A stretch of DNA of 64,000 bases from positions 1 through 64,000 of the forward strand of contig NZ_FOQF01000020.1 of the NCBI RefSeq assembly GCF_900113655.1, in the 5' to 3' direction. Below, one piece after another: positions 34,083-42,223 of the stretch; position 1 is the first letter of the stretch; each line of letters starts with the position of its first letter. The notes under the pieces were generated by a model, which saw nothing but the letters and a program-made list of their open reading frames with translations, made no database searches and had not been told where the DNA came from. The position numbers and the translations under genes were made by a program. This DNA comes from Pseudobutyrivibrio sp. OR37. Its GTDB lineage: Bacteria; Bacillota; Clostridia; Lachnospirales; Lachnospiraceae.

Positions 34083-35003
34083 ATGATTCACATCACTTCG
34101 CTGGATGATGGACTTGAATTATTTAAAGCCTTAGGCTCTGACGTACGAATCCAGATTTTAAACATACTATTAGAAAATGACCACATGAGCATGAATCAGC
34201 TTGCTACTGAATTAAAGCTTTCAAACGGCGCTCTAACAGGTCACATTAAAAAATTAGAAGAATGCGGCCTTATTTCTACATCTAATGAATCTGCCAGCCA
34301 TGGCAATTCCAAAATATGTTCTGTAATCCAGGACAAAATCGTAGTAGAAATTGAAAAACCAGAAGAACTTAACAATGCATTTACTACTGATATTAAGGTT
34401 GGCCAGTTCTCTAAATACGAAATTTGCCCAACCTGCGGTCTTGCTAACAGCCAGTCTGTTATTGGCGAGATTGATGACTGCAGATACTTCAGCCATCCAG
34501 ATCACTTTAATGCAGACATATTATGGTTTACAAAGGGATATGTAGAATACTCTCTTCCAAACCTTATTCCTAGCAATAACAAAATTACTCAGATTTCCAT
34601 CTCCTTCGAGATTTCATCTGAGGCACCAGGCATTGATAATAACTGGCCTAGCGATATATCATTTTCACTTAACGGTAAAAAGCTTGGAATGTGGACCAGC
34701 CCTGGAGATTTTGGCGGAGACATCCGCGGAATGTTTACACCAGATTGGTTCCCACCTAACTGGAATCAATACGGCTTATTAAAGCTTTTAGTTGTAAATA
34801 AGCATGGAACTTTCATTGATGGTCTACAGATTTCAGATATCACCATCGAGGATTTAGAACTTGCGCAGGGCGCGCCACTTGATTTTAGAATTGCAGTTGA
34901 GGATGACGCTGAACACATTGGAGGTGTTACACTCTTCGGAAAGACCTTCGGTAATTATGGACAGGATATACGTGTAGCAATCAACTATTGTCCTGTAAAA
35001 TAA
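34083..35003 (+). CDS. ArsR-type regulator with a large C-terminal beta-rich domain
   Basis: A 306-residue protein. Residues ~8-90 are an ArsR-like winged helix (LFKALGSDVRIQILNILLEN, LSNGALTGHIKKLEECGLIS). A CPTCG knuckle is at ~118-122. Residues ~125-306 are beta-rich, probably a jelly-roll, with aromatic residues that could bind sugar (WTSPGDFGGDIRGMFTPDWF, PPNWNQYG). AAGGAGCAG precedes the ATG. It is divergent from the importer operon and lies between it and three GH43 genes, so it is the likely arabino-oligosaccharide sensor. The ligand and the domain fold are inference. Confidence 0.8.
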   Translation: MIHITSLDDGLELFKALGSDVRIQILNILLENDHMSMNQLATELKLSNGALTGHIKKLEECGLISTSNESASHGNSKICSVIQDKIVVEIEKPEELNNAFTTDIKVGQFSKYEICPTCGLANSQSVIGEIDDCRYFSHPDHFNADILWFTKGYVEYSLPNLIPSNNKITQISISFEISSEAPGIDNNWPSDISFSLNGKKLGMWTSPGDFGGDIRGMFTPDWFPPNWNQYGLLKLLVVNKHGTFIDGLQISDITIEDLELAQGAPLDFRIAVEDDAEHIGGVTLFGKTFGNYGQDIRVAINYCPVK

Positions 35004-35005
35004 AA

Positions 35006-35052
35006 AGGCTTCCCCCTCTGGGAGAAGCTGTCACCGCAGGTGACTGATGAGG
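35006..35052 (+). repeat. Palindromic intergenic repeat, copy 3a
   Basis: Plus-orientation copy starting 3 nt after the regulator's stop codon: GGCTTCCCCC/GGGAGAAGC hairpin, then TCACC/GGTGA, ending CTGATGAGGG. It faces copy 3b, so both convergent genes end with one. Confidence 0.8.
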
Positions 35053-35069
35053 GCTGTATGTAGAGATAA

Positions 35070-35169
35070 CCCTCATCCGTCTGCTACGCAGCCACCTTGT
35101 CTCGCCTCCCGGCTCGGTCGTTGCTAAACAGGCTCCACTGGAGCCTAGCAACCCCAGAGGGGGAAGGCT
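35070..35169 (-). repeat. Palindromic intergenic repeat, copy 3b, enlarged
   Basis: The usual ends CCTCATCCG and AGAGGGGGAAGGC are present, but about 55 bp are added in the middle. The insert carries its own stem-loop (GTTGCTA...AGGCTCC / GGAGCCT..AGCAAC). It lies just downstream of the minus-strand DUF6171-like gene. Confidence 0.75.
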
Positions 35170-35175
35170 ATTTTT

Positions 35176-35424
35176 TTACCATAATTTTTTCGGGCAGCGG
35201 GATACTTTGGCAGTGGCGCGAAGCTCAACGTAACAGCCACATGCCATGCATGTGCCTTCGTTTAGCTTATCGCAGCCCTTGCATATATCCAGGCGGCTTT
35301 CATATTCTTCATCGCTGACTATATCTTCTGCCTTTAAAGCCGCCTTGTATTTCTCAATCATAGATGTGTCTGCATCAATCATATCTCTCAGCAAACATCT
35401 GGTACATACTCGATTATTAATCAT
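35176..35424 (-). CDS. DUF6171-like small Cys-rich protein
   Basis: An 82-residue protein with four cysteine pairs: VCTRCLL at the N-terminus, CKGCDKL in the middle, CMACGCYVELRA near the end, and a final Cys (SRCPKKLW). This pattern suggests a small zinc protein; similar proteins in Firmicutes are labelled DUF6171. The ATG at 35424 overlaps the GH43 stop codon (ATGATTAA), suggesting coupling; an upstream in-frame ATG at 35445 lies within the GH43 gene. A role in the sugar locus is not evident. Confidence 0.65.
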   Translation of the reverse strand: MINNRVCTRCLLRDMIDADTSMIEKYKAALKAEDIVSDEEYESRLDICKGCDKLNEGTCMACGCYVELRATAKVSRCPKKLW

Positions 35425-36364
35425 AGCTAAATACTGGTCTTCCATCCTGCCACTTGAACTTCATAAGCATAGCATGGCGATTAGGATTGTAAAGTGGGTC
35501 TCCTACTATTTCAGTTTCTGTTCTGGCATGATATACAAGGATGTCGTTTCCATCTTCATCAACAGTAAATGAATTGTGACCTGGTCCGTATACTACATGC
35601 TCTGCAGAGGACTTAAGTACTGGGTAGCGCTCCTTTTTCCATGATAAAGGATCAAGTAAATCGCTGTCTTCATCAGCAGTAAGCATACCCATGCAATAAT
35701 TTACGCCTGTGTCGCTGGCAGAATATGTCATAAAAATCTTACCATTACGCTTAATCACTGATGGGCCTTCATTAACCCAAAAGCCATGACGCTCCCAATC
35801 ATAATCAGGGGTTGTAAGTAATACCTGATCTGTTTCGAGAGTGTAACCATTCTTCATACGTGCAATGTAAAGATTAGATATCTGCTTGCCTACACCAGTT
35901 TTCTCTGCCCAAATATAATACCACTTTCCTTGGTTTTCAAAAACAGTTGCGTCCAAAGAAAATGCTTCAAATGAAAATTCATCACTGTCAGCTCTGGTCA
36001 TTTTTCCCTTTTCAATCCAAGGGTCACGCATAGGGTCATCACCCTGGCACTCAAGTACGTATGGGCGGATTTTCCAAATATCCTCTTCCTCTCCACCTGC
36101 ATAATAGATGTACCATTTACCAAAAAGATAGTGTAGCTCTGGTGCCCAGATATGCTTTGACATTGGGCCTGATTCATGCTTGTGCCAAATTTCTAATTCC
36201 TTGGCATCCTTTAAGCCTTCAAGACTTCCGCTGCATCTTAAGATAATTTTGTCATATTCTGGCACTGATGCTGTAAAATAATATTTTCCATTTGTGTGCT
36301 TATATATGTATGGATCTGCACGCTGCAAAATCCATGGTTTATTGTATTCAAAACTCTTGTCCAT
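35417..36364 (-). CDS. Intracellular GH43 arabinofuranosidase
   Basis: A 315-residue single-domain GH43 enzyme with no signal peptide. The inverting catalytic residues are Asp17 (ADPYI), Asp138 (SLDATVF, the pKa modulator) and Glu199 (NEGPSV). Histidine GHNSF near residue 270 is the usual calcium/active-site ligand. Size and motifs match cytosolic exo-alpha-1,5-L-arabinofuranosidases (GH43 subfamily 26-like). It would work with the GH51 enzyme on imported arabino-oligosaccharides. Confidence 0.88.
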   Translation of the reverse strand: MDKSFEYNKPWILQRADPYIYKHTNGKYYFTASVPEYDKIILRCSGSLEGLKDAKELEIWHKHESGPMSKHIWAPELHYLFGKWYIYYAGGEEEDIWKIRPYVLECQGDDPMRDPWIEKGKMTRADSDEFSFEAFSLDATVFENQGKWYYIWAEKTGVGKQISNLYIARMKNGYTLETDQVLLTTPDYDWERHGFWVNEGPSVIKRNGKIFMTYSASDTGVNYCMGMLTADEDSDLLDPLSWKKERYPVLKSSAEHVVYGPGHNSFTVDEDGNDILVYHARTETEIVGDPLYNPNRHAMLMKFKWQDGRPVFSYD

Positions 36365-36412
36365 TTTAATACTCTACTCTCCTTTATTATTTACAAAATA
36401 CAACCTTATAAA

Positions 36413-37939
36413 TCAGTTGTATTTTACTCCCCAAAGACTCTCGTTATCTCCCACTGCTGAGAAGGTAAACACATCTGTGCCCGCCTCATCCTTCATAGCA
36501 CAAAAGACTCCGCTGAATTCCTTATCTCCAATAGTTATGTTCATGTAGTAGCTGCCATCTGTCATGCTCCAGCTTCCCTTCACATCTACTCCTTCCACAG
36601 AACCATCCTTATTAAGATAAATGATTCTTGGATTAGCAATATCGCTGGAAATATCTGTACCCTGATTAACCACAAAATAACGGCCTACCACATCAGCCTT
36701 ATCGTATCCAGTATCAGAAACAGTCTCCCCCTGAGTCTGATATGGAAGTTCACATGGCCAGCCTTCTGCATTCATGAGCATTTGGTGAACTCGTGGTGAG
36801 TGATTTTCTGTACCATCATTGAATCTGGTGTGATAAATCACATATACCTTATTATCACTATCCACAAATGCTGAATTATGGCCAGTTGCCATATAAGCCT
36901 TATCCAGGCTAGGTAGCTTGTAGTTTCCTGAAAGCTTCAAGCCAAAGTTTTCATGCAATGCGCTCTTTTCAGGGAACGCTCCCTTCATATCTACATATTC
37001 TCCATCCACTGTCTTTGAACGGAATACTCTGATTTGGTATCCACCGTTGCTGGTAAGGCCGCCGTAGGAAACAAACAGATAATAATAATCTGTTGCCTCG
37101 TCGTACATAATGTATGGTCCCTCAATAGAGATGTGACCGCCGCCTAAAAGCTTTTTACCAAAGTAGACATCTACATTATTTGCCTCATCCGCCTTAGGAT
37201 GAATAACAAGTCCCGTTTCAGGATCTAGCTCTAGCAGATAGATTCCTCCTGACCAAGAGCCGTAAACCATCCACATTCTGCCATCCTTATCATAGAAAAC
37301 TGTTGGGTCGATGGCATTTGGGTAATCCTCGTAATTATAGGCGCCACCCTTGATGTAATGCTTCTTGGCATAATCTTCATCTACATAATCAAGCACATCT
37401 GTTGCATCAATATTTTTGCTGGTAAAGCCTGAATAGATAAGTGCTCCCTGCCACTCAAATGGCCCCTCTGGCGAAGTGCTTGTGCCAAAGCAAAGATTTG
37501 AAGCATTGAAGGTACTGGTAGTGCAATAATACATGTAGTACAAACCAGTGGTTTCGTTATAAATCACATCTGGTGCCCATACATGAGTGCCACCATCATC
37601 AGTTTTGATAATACTATCCTTTGAGCCAGAATAAGCGAAGGCCTTGTCCTTCACATCATAAATCTGACCATAAACTGGATTTGTTTTCATATATCCATCT
37701 GCAATACTCTCCCAATTAAGCAAATCAGTACTTTTAGCAGCTGTCATATGTGAACCGTAAATATAATATGTTCCGTCTACTTCTAAAATGGATGGATCAT
37801 GGACAGAAACGCCCGAAGAGACATCGCCTGTAGCAATGTCGTCATAGCTAACTGTAAAATTTTTAGATTCTGAGCCTGAACACGCCACAAGACTTCCCAT
37901 CATAGAAACAGCCAAAACACATGAAAAGAATCTTTTCAT
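36413..37939 (-). CDS. Surface lipoprotein endo-alpha-1,5-L-arabinanase, GH43
   Basis: A 508-residue lipoprotein with lipobox LVAC (Cys20). The GH43 propeller (~40-400) has Asp48 (VHDPSIL), Asp211 (AIDPTVF) and Glu273 (SIEGPY), plus ATGHNSAF (~353-360) for calcium binding. A C-terminal beta-barrel (~415-508; GRYFVVNQG...) follows. This two-domain form resembles Bacillus AbnB/Abn2, endo-acting on arabinan. It would generate the oligosaccharides for the importer. Confidence 0.88.
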   Translation of the reverse strand: MKRFFSCVLAVSMMGSLVACSGSESKNFTVSYDDIATGDVSSGVSVHDPSILEVDGTYYIYGSHMTAAKSTDLLNWESIADGYMKTNPVYGQIYDVKDKAFAYSGSKDSIIKTDDGGTHVWAPDVIYNETTGLYYMYYCTTSTFNASNLCFGTSTSPEGPFEWQGALIYSGFTSKNIDATDVLDYVDEDYAKKHYIKGGAYNYEDYPNAIDPTVFYDKDGRMWMVYGSWSGGIYLLELDPETGLVIHPKADEANNVDVYFGKKLLGGGHISIEGPYIMYDEATDYYYLFVSYGGLTSNGGYQIRVFRSKTVDGEYVDMKGAFPEKSALHENFGLKLSGNYKLPSLDKAYMATGHNSAFVDSDNKVYVIYHTRFNDGTENHSPRVHQMLMNAEGWPCELPYQTQGETVSDTGYDKADVVGRYFVVNQGTDISSDIANPRIIYLNKDGSVEGVDVKGSWSMTDGSYYMNITIGDKEFSGVFCAMKDEAGTDVFTFSAVGDNESLWGVKYN

Positions 37940-38067
37940 GCTTTTCCTCCTATTGTCTTATTGCTAATGCATCAAGCCCCTAATAAAAATGCTTAGCTAT
38001 TTTTCAAAAAATAATATATCAGAATAGGTTTAGATTTTCAATAATTATTTTAATTATATTTAAACTA

Positions 38068-38099
38068 AAAAGCTGCTCCACTAATGTGAAACAGCTTTT
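38068..38099 (-). terminator. Terminator between two GH43 genes
   Basis: A 14-bp stem with a TAAT loop (two G-U pairs in the minus-strand RNA) and a U-run. It ends the transcript of the 38215 gene, so the two GH43 lipoprotein genes are separate units. Confidence 0.8.
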
Positions 38100-38214
38100 A
38101 ATAACTAAAATATTTTACCGTATTTTCTTTTTCTTCTTTTACTCAACCATTTAACGAAGAATCTAAGAATCAAGAATATGGTGCAAAGGCTTGCTATGGA
38201 AAATCCAAGAAATC

Positions 38215-39777
38215 CTAATATTGTTGGTTTTCCACAATAAATGTAGCATTTTCCTTATCCTTACCCTCTGAAAGAGCCAATACACCATTTTCCACTGTAA
38301 GGTACTTACCTGGAATTGCTACGCTTTCAAAGGAAACCCCATTTTTATCAGACAAGCCCTGAACTGTCTTAAATGTCTGATTGGCTGCTGAATTAGCATT
38401 TGCCTTTGTATCCTGAGAAAGTGTAACTTTTCCCTCAGAATTTACGTTAATATAGAGTCCTGGCTTGTTTTCCGATTCTATAGAAACATAAGTATCATTG
38501 GCACTATCCGCCTTACCGGGACGAATAACCCACTGTCCATCCTTAGGATTATCAGCTTTCTCCTGGGAGTATATTTTCATATTGCTATATGGATAATCTG
38601 CATCAGCAGAAGAATTAACAAATGGTTCATGGCATACAATACTCTTAGCATCGGTAGTCTTAATCTGAGAAATGGTTCCATCTAAACCTACTGCACTTTC
38701 CTCAAACATATCTATAGAACCATCCTCATTAAAGGAAAGCTCTACCACACAGGCTGTTCTCCTAAAGCCACTACCTGCTGGAAGGGAACCATTGTGATAA
38801 ACAAAGTAAGTCTTTCCCTTAAAATCAAATACCGCCATATGGTTTGTATTGGAGGTGGCTGTTGGCTCCATTATCTTAGTAGTCTTAGACCATTTGCCTT
38901 CAAGCAAATCATCTGTAGTTGCATACGCCATACACTCTCTCCACTGATGAGCAAAGAAAAGATAGTAATCACCATAGTAATTTCCCTTTTCATCACTTCT
39001 TCTATATATCCAAGGTGCCTCAGTATATGCTTCTAAGCCATCAGTGCGGGTAATAATGTCAGCTTCACCCGGCACCTTACCATTAGTAATTTTGCCATCG
39101 CCATTTACATCGGTTATGGAAATCATATCTTCATTAAGCTCACACACGAAAAACATTCCATTTCCCCATGCAAGATAACGGTGCTCTTTACCATCCTCAT
39201 CTGTCTCAATCCAGGCCGTTGGATCAATATCATTGAAAGTGCTGGTATTAGGCTTAGTTACAGTACTCTTTACAAGTGGCTGCCCAATATCCTCAAACTT
39301 ACCAGTTGGAGAATCCGAAACTGCAACACCTATGCACTGCTTTCCTGTCTTATCCCAGCTACAGTAGTAAAGATAATATTTATCCTTACCATCACTAGGG
39401 TCAGTGTGCTTCATTACCTGTGATGCCCAGGCGCTTGAGTCATTACTATCCCATTTCACATCAGACATAGACATCACTATTCCCTCTTCCTTCCAATTCA
39501 CCATATCTGTTGATGAATAGCAAAGATACTCTGGAATATTATAAATTGACTTTCCTACTTCTTCATCAGTAGAAGCATCATGACCTGTGTATAGATACAC
39601 AGTATCCCCATCAACAAGCACTGATGGGTCACCACCATAAGTGATATTCTGATTGTCTGCTACCATAGGATTTCCCTTATCACATTTATCAATGCTAACC
39701 TCCTTTGGCGCTCCACAACCTACCATACTGCAGGCACATACCATGCCAAGCATTATCGCGATAACTCTTCTTTTCAT
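38215..39777 (-). CDS. Surface lipoprotein GH43 enzyme with C-terminal trefoil-like domain
   Basis: A 520-residue lipoprotein with lipobox MVGC (Cys21). GH43 domain ~40-375: Asp50 (GGDPSVL), Asp185 (NDIDPTAW) and Glu253 (TEAPW, Ala replacing the usual Gly after Glu). The C-terminus (~385-520) has repeated beta segments (VSIESENKPGLYINVNSEGK, KYLTVENGVLALSEG), probably a beta-trefoil of the AbfB/GLAA-B type. The second ATG (39777) has the better spacing from GGGGG. It is similar to the catalytic part of the 13725 enzyme. Probably removes side-chain arabinose or xylose. Confidence 0.85.
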   Translation of the reverse strand: MKRRVIAIMLGMVCACSMVGCGAPKEVSIDKCDKGNPMVADNQNITYGGDPSVLVDGDTVYLYTGHDASTDEEVGKSIYNIPEYLCYSSTDMVNWKEEGIVMSMSDVKWDSNDSSAWASQVMKHTDPSDGKDKYYLYYCSWDKTGKQCIGVAVSDSPTGKFEDIGQPLVKSTVTKPNTSTFNDIDPTAWIETDEDGKEHRYLAWGNGMFFVCELNEDMISITDVNGDGKITNGKVPGEADIITRTDGLEAYTEAPWIYRRSDEKGNYYGDYYLFFAHQWRECMAYATTDDLLEGKWSKTTKIMEPTATSNTNHMAVFDFKGKTYFVYHNGSLPAGSGFRRTACVVELSFNEDGSIDMFEESAVGLDGTISQIKTTDAKSIVCHEPFVNSSADADYPYSNMKIYSQEKADNPKDGQWVIRPGKADSANDTYVSIESENKPGLYINVNSEGKVTLSQDTKANANSAANQTFKTVQGLSDKNGVSFESVAIPGKYLTVENGVLALSEGKDKENATFIVENQQY

Positions 39778-39933
39778 CATATCCCCCTTTATTGATTTTA
39801 GAATTATCTAAATTAATTCAACATTATATATAACACTATTTTCCTTAACTGGCAATAGCTAGATACAGCTTCCAAGGACAGCTTGTTTTTCTTTATAAGA
39901 ATTACATTGTAATTTCCTAAAATAAAGTAAAAA

Positions 39934-39955
39934 GAGCCTTGCAGTCGCAAAGCCC
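39934..39955 (-). terminator. Terminator after the CoA-transferase gene
   Basis: A 9-bp stem with an AGTC loop (two G-U pairs in the minus-strand RNA), followed by UUUUUACUUUAUUUU. Confidence 0.8.
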
Positions 39956-39990
39956 TAAATAAATAATCTAGCTATTTAATTAAAATCACT

Positions 39991-41337
39991 CTATGATATC
40001 TTATTGGATTTTCTCCAGATGTGCATCTTCTCTGCTTCTGCAATAAGCTCATCTCTGAAATCAGGATGTGCGATGCTGATAATCTTTTCTGCACGCTCCC
40101 AAGCTGAAAGGCCCTTGAGGCAAACCTTACCATACTCTGTTACAAGATAATGTGTGTTCGCACGTGTATCTGTAACGATAGAACCGTCTGCAAGTGTAGG
40201 ACGGATACGGCTCTTTACTGTACCATCCTTTGTTGTGAATGTAGATGAAAGACATACAAAGCTCTTACCACCGTTTGAAAGATAAGCGCCAAGTACGAAG
40301 TCAAGCTGTCCGCCTGCACCAGAGATGTGCTTTGTTCCAGCTGACTCAGCATTAATCTGACCGAATAAATCCACATCAACAGCATTGTTGATAGAGATAA
40401 AGTTATCAAGTGCAGAAATCTGACGGATATCGTTAGTGTAATCAACCGGTGCACTCATAAGCTCTGGATTCTCATCCATGTAATCGTACATCTTTTTAGT
40501 ACCTGCACCAAAGGCGTATGTCTGACGGAATCTATCGATGTTCTTCTTAGAACCGTTAATCTTGCCAGCCTTTGCAATATCTACAAATGCATCAACGTAC
40601 ATTTCTGTATGAACACCAAGATCCTTAAGATCTGAATCTGCAATCATAGCACCAACTGTGTTAGGCATACCGCCGATACCAAGCTGTAAGCATGCACCGT
40701 TTGGAATCTCCTCTACGATAAGCTTTGCAACAGCCTTATCTACATCTGTAGGAGCACCGCCTGCGCCCATCTCTGAAATAGCAGGATTGCTGCCCTCTAC
40801 GATAGCATCAACCTTTGAAATGTGGATGCCTTCCTCAAAACCACCAAGGCAACGAGGCATGTTTTCATTTACCTCTACGATGATGTGCTTTGACTTTTCA
40901 ACTGCAGCCATAAGATGTGAAGCATTAGGTCCGAAGTTGAAATATCCATGATTATCCATTGTTGTAGTCTGAATCATAAGAACATCGTTTGGCTCGATGT
41001 GCTCACGATAGTATCTAGGAAGTTCAGAGTATCTGATAGGTGCATAGTATGAGCAGCCTCTTGCAATAAGCTTACGCTCGATACCACCCATATGCCATGA
41101 GTTCCAGCAGAAATGCTCACCTGCATCTTCTCTTTCGAAGATAGCTGGAAGCTTCATTAAAATACCACCACGAACCTTTACATCACGTAATTCATCTGTA
41201 CGTGCTGCAAGTGCCTTATCAAGTGCATCTGGTGTACCTGTACACCAACCATAATCTACCCAATCTCCGCTCTTTACAACCTTAACAGCCTCTTCAGCTG
41301 TTGTGAGCTTGCTTTTGTATTCAGCCTGAAAATCCAT
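39991..41337 (-). CDS. but: Butyryl-CoA:acetate CoA-transferase
   Basis: A 448-residue family I CoA-transferase of the 4-hydroxybutyrate/butyryl-CoA:acetate type. Catalytic Glu245 is in [10 protein letters not shown], and the oxyanion-type glycine loop is LGIGGMPN (~219-226). Two alpha/beta halves are present. It moves CoA from butyryl-CoA to acetate, giving butyrate and acetyl-CoA, the last step of butyrate formation in Roseburia, Butyrivibrio and relatives. Its size and motifs fit the Lachnospiraceae But enzymes better than Cat1. It is monocistronic, with a promoter at 41377-41405 and its own terminator. Confidence 0.93.
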   Translation of the reverse strand: MDFQAEYKSKLTTAEEAVKVVKSGDWVDYGWCTGTPDALDKALAARTDELRDVKVRGGILMKLPAIFEREDAGEHFCWNSWHMGGIERKLIARGCSYYAPIRYSELPRYYREHIEPNDVLMIQTTTMDNHGYFNFGPNASHLMAAVEKSKHIIVEVNENMPRCLGGFEEGIHISKVDAIVEGSNPAISEMGAGGAPTDVDKAVAKLIVEEIPNGACLQLGIGGMPNTVGAMIADSDLKDLGVHTEMYVDAFVDIAKAGKINGSKKNIDRFRQTYAFGAGTKKMYDYMDENPELMSAPVDYTNDIRQISALDNFISINNAVDVDLFGQINAESAGTKHISGAGGQLDFVLGAYLSNGGKSFVCLSSTFTTKDGTVKSRIRPTLADGSIVTDTRANTHYLVTEYGKVCLKGLSAWERAEKIISIAHPDFRDELIAEAEKMHIWRKSNKIS

Positions 41338-41376
41338 AATAAACCTCCGCTCGTTAAAAAATTATCAATTAGATAT

Positions 41377-41405
41377 ATTTTATCACTTTACAACTCTCAC
41401 TTCAA
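41377..41405 (-). promoter_or_regulatory. Promoter of the CoA-transferase gene
   Basis: TTGAAG and TAAAAT are 17 nt apart on the minus strand. On the opposite strand the thioesterase has an extended -10 (TGGTATAAT, 41412-41420). Confidence 0.6.
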
Positions 41406-41452
41406 TATAAGTGGTATAATAAAGATAGAATTTCATCAGGAGGTAAGAGACT

Positions 41453-41908
41453 ATGGCAAAACAAGAAATTGAAGTTGCTGGTGCTAAAAGGCAGATGAAA
41501 ATTACCCCTTTTGAGCATCGCACTAAATATCACGAAACAGATCAACAAGGTATTATTCACACATCCAATTATCTAAACTGGATTGAGGATGCCAGAATGA
41601 ATCTTATGGAGCAGATGGGACTTTCCTTCAAGCAAATGCTTGATATGGAAATCAGCTCCCCTATCATATCTCATTCCATTGAATACAGAAGCGAAGTAAA
41701 ATTTGACGAAACCATCGTGGTAGACACAAAGCTGGTATCCTACGATGGCCACGAAATGGAGGTTGCATATCGTATATACGATAAAGCCACCGGAGAGGAC
41801 CGGGCCGTAGCACGTACCACCCACTGCTTCATAGATCGCAGCGGGCTACCAATTTCCATTAAGCGCGCCTATCCCGAACTGGACACCAAATTCTTCGAAT
41901 TTAAATAA
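41453..41908 (+). CDS. Acyl-CoA thioesterase, 4HBT/YbgC hotdog family
   Basis: A 151-residue hotdog thioesterase. The 4HBT active-site segment is KYHETDQQGIIHTSNYLNWI with catalytic Asp30. The central helix follows (EDARMNLMEQMGLSFKQM). CAGGAGG precedes the ATG. It hydrolyses acyl-CoA in characterised relatives; its location beside the butyrate CoA-transferase suggests a short-chain acyl-CoA, but the genes are divergent. Confidence 0.88.
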   Translation: MAKQEIEVAGAKRQMKITPFEHRTKYHETDQQGIIHTSNYLNWIEDARMNLMEQMGLSFKQMLDMEISSPIISHSIEYRSEVKFDETIVVDTKLVSYDGHEMEVAYRIYDKATGEDRAVARTTHCFIDRSGLPISIKRAYPELDTKFFEFK

Positions 41909-41962
41909 AATGCCCGCCACCTACCTTGGGGTGTGGAACCACAGGGTAGGTGGCGGGCATTT
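41908..41962. terminator. Strong bidirectional terminator
   Basis: A perfect 18-bp stem (41908-41925 with 41945-41962) with an inner TGTGG/CCACA element separates the convergent thioesterase and 41968 genes. Confidence 0.92.
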
Positions 41963-41967
41963 ATAAT

Positions 41968-42210
41968 TTATTGTCCCTTGGCGCCGATTTCCATTAGGAG
42001 TTTGATGAATTCGATGTCGGATTCGTGGACGCGAAGGTTTGTCTCGATTTTTTCGCCGTTTGGATCTGAGATGGCGATTTCGATGATTGAACCTGGTGTC
42101 ATAGCCTTTGTGCGGGCTGCGCTAAAAAATGGGAGAAGCTTTGGATGATTTGCATTGAAGTTTGCAGCTGCACTTCTCACTCTTAATAAATCTGCTGGAT
42201 TGAATGCCAT
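41968..42210 (-). CDS. Small conserved protein, function unknown
   Basis: An 80-residue soluble protein: MAFNPADLLRVRSAAANFNA, then NHPKLLPFFSAARTKAMTPG and a beta-rich C-terminus (SIIEIAISDPNGEKIETNLR). It resembles a short clostridial protein family of unknown function. GGAG precedes the ATG, 13 nt after the kinase stop codon, so it is co-transcribed with the histidine kinase. Confidence 0.7.
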   Translation of the reverse strand: MAFNPADLLRVRSAAANFNANHPKLLPFFSAARTKAMTPGSIIEIAISDPNGEKIETNLRVHESDIEFIKLLMEIGAKGQ

Positions 42211-42223
42211 AATATTATTCTCC

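Noticed and set aside
38101-38214. Minus-strand frame reading GFSIASLCTIFLILRFFVKW followed by a basic tail, like a small membrane protein
   Set aside because: No ATG, GTG or TTG start with a ribosome site; the frame opens inside the GH43 3' end. Kept as a possibility only.
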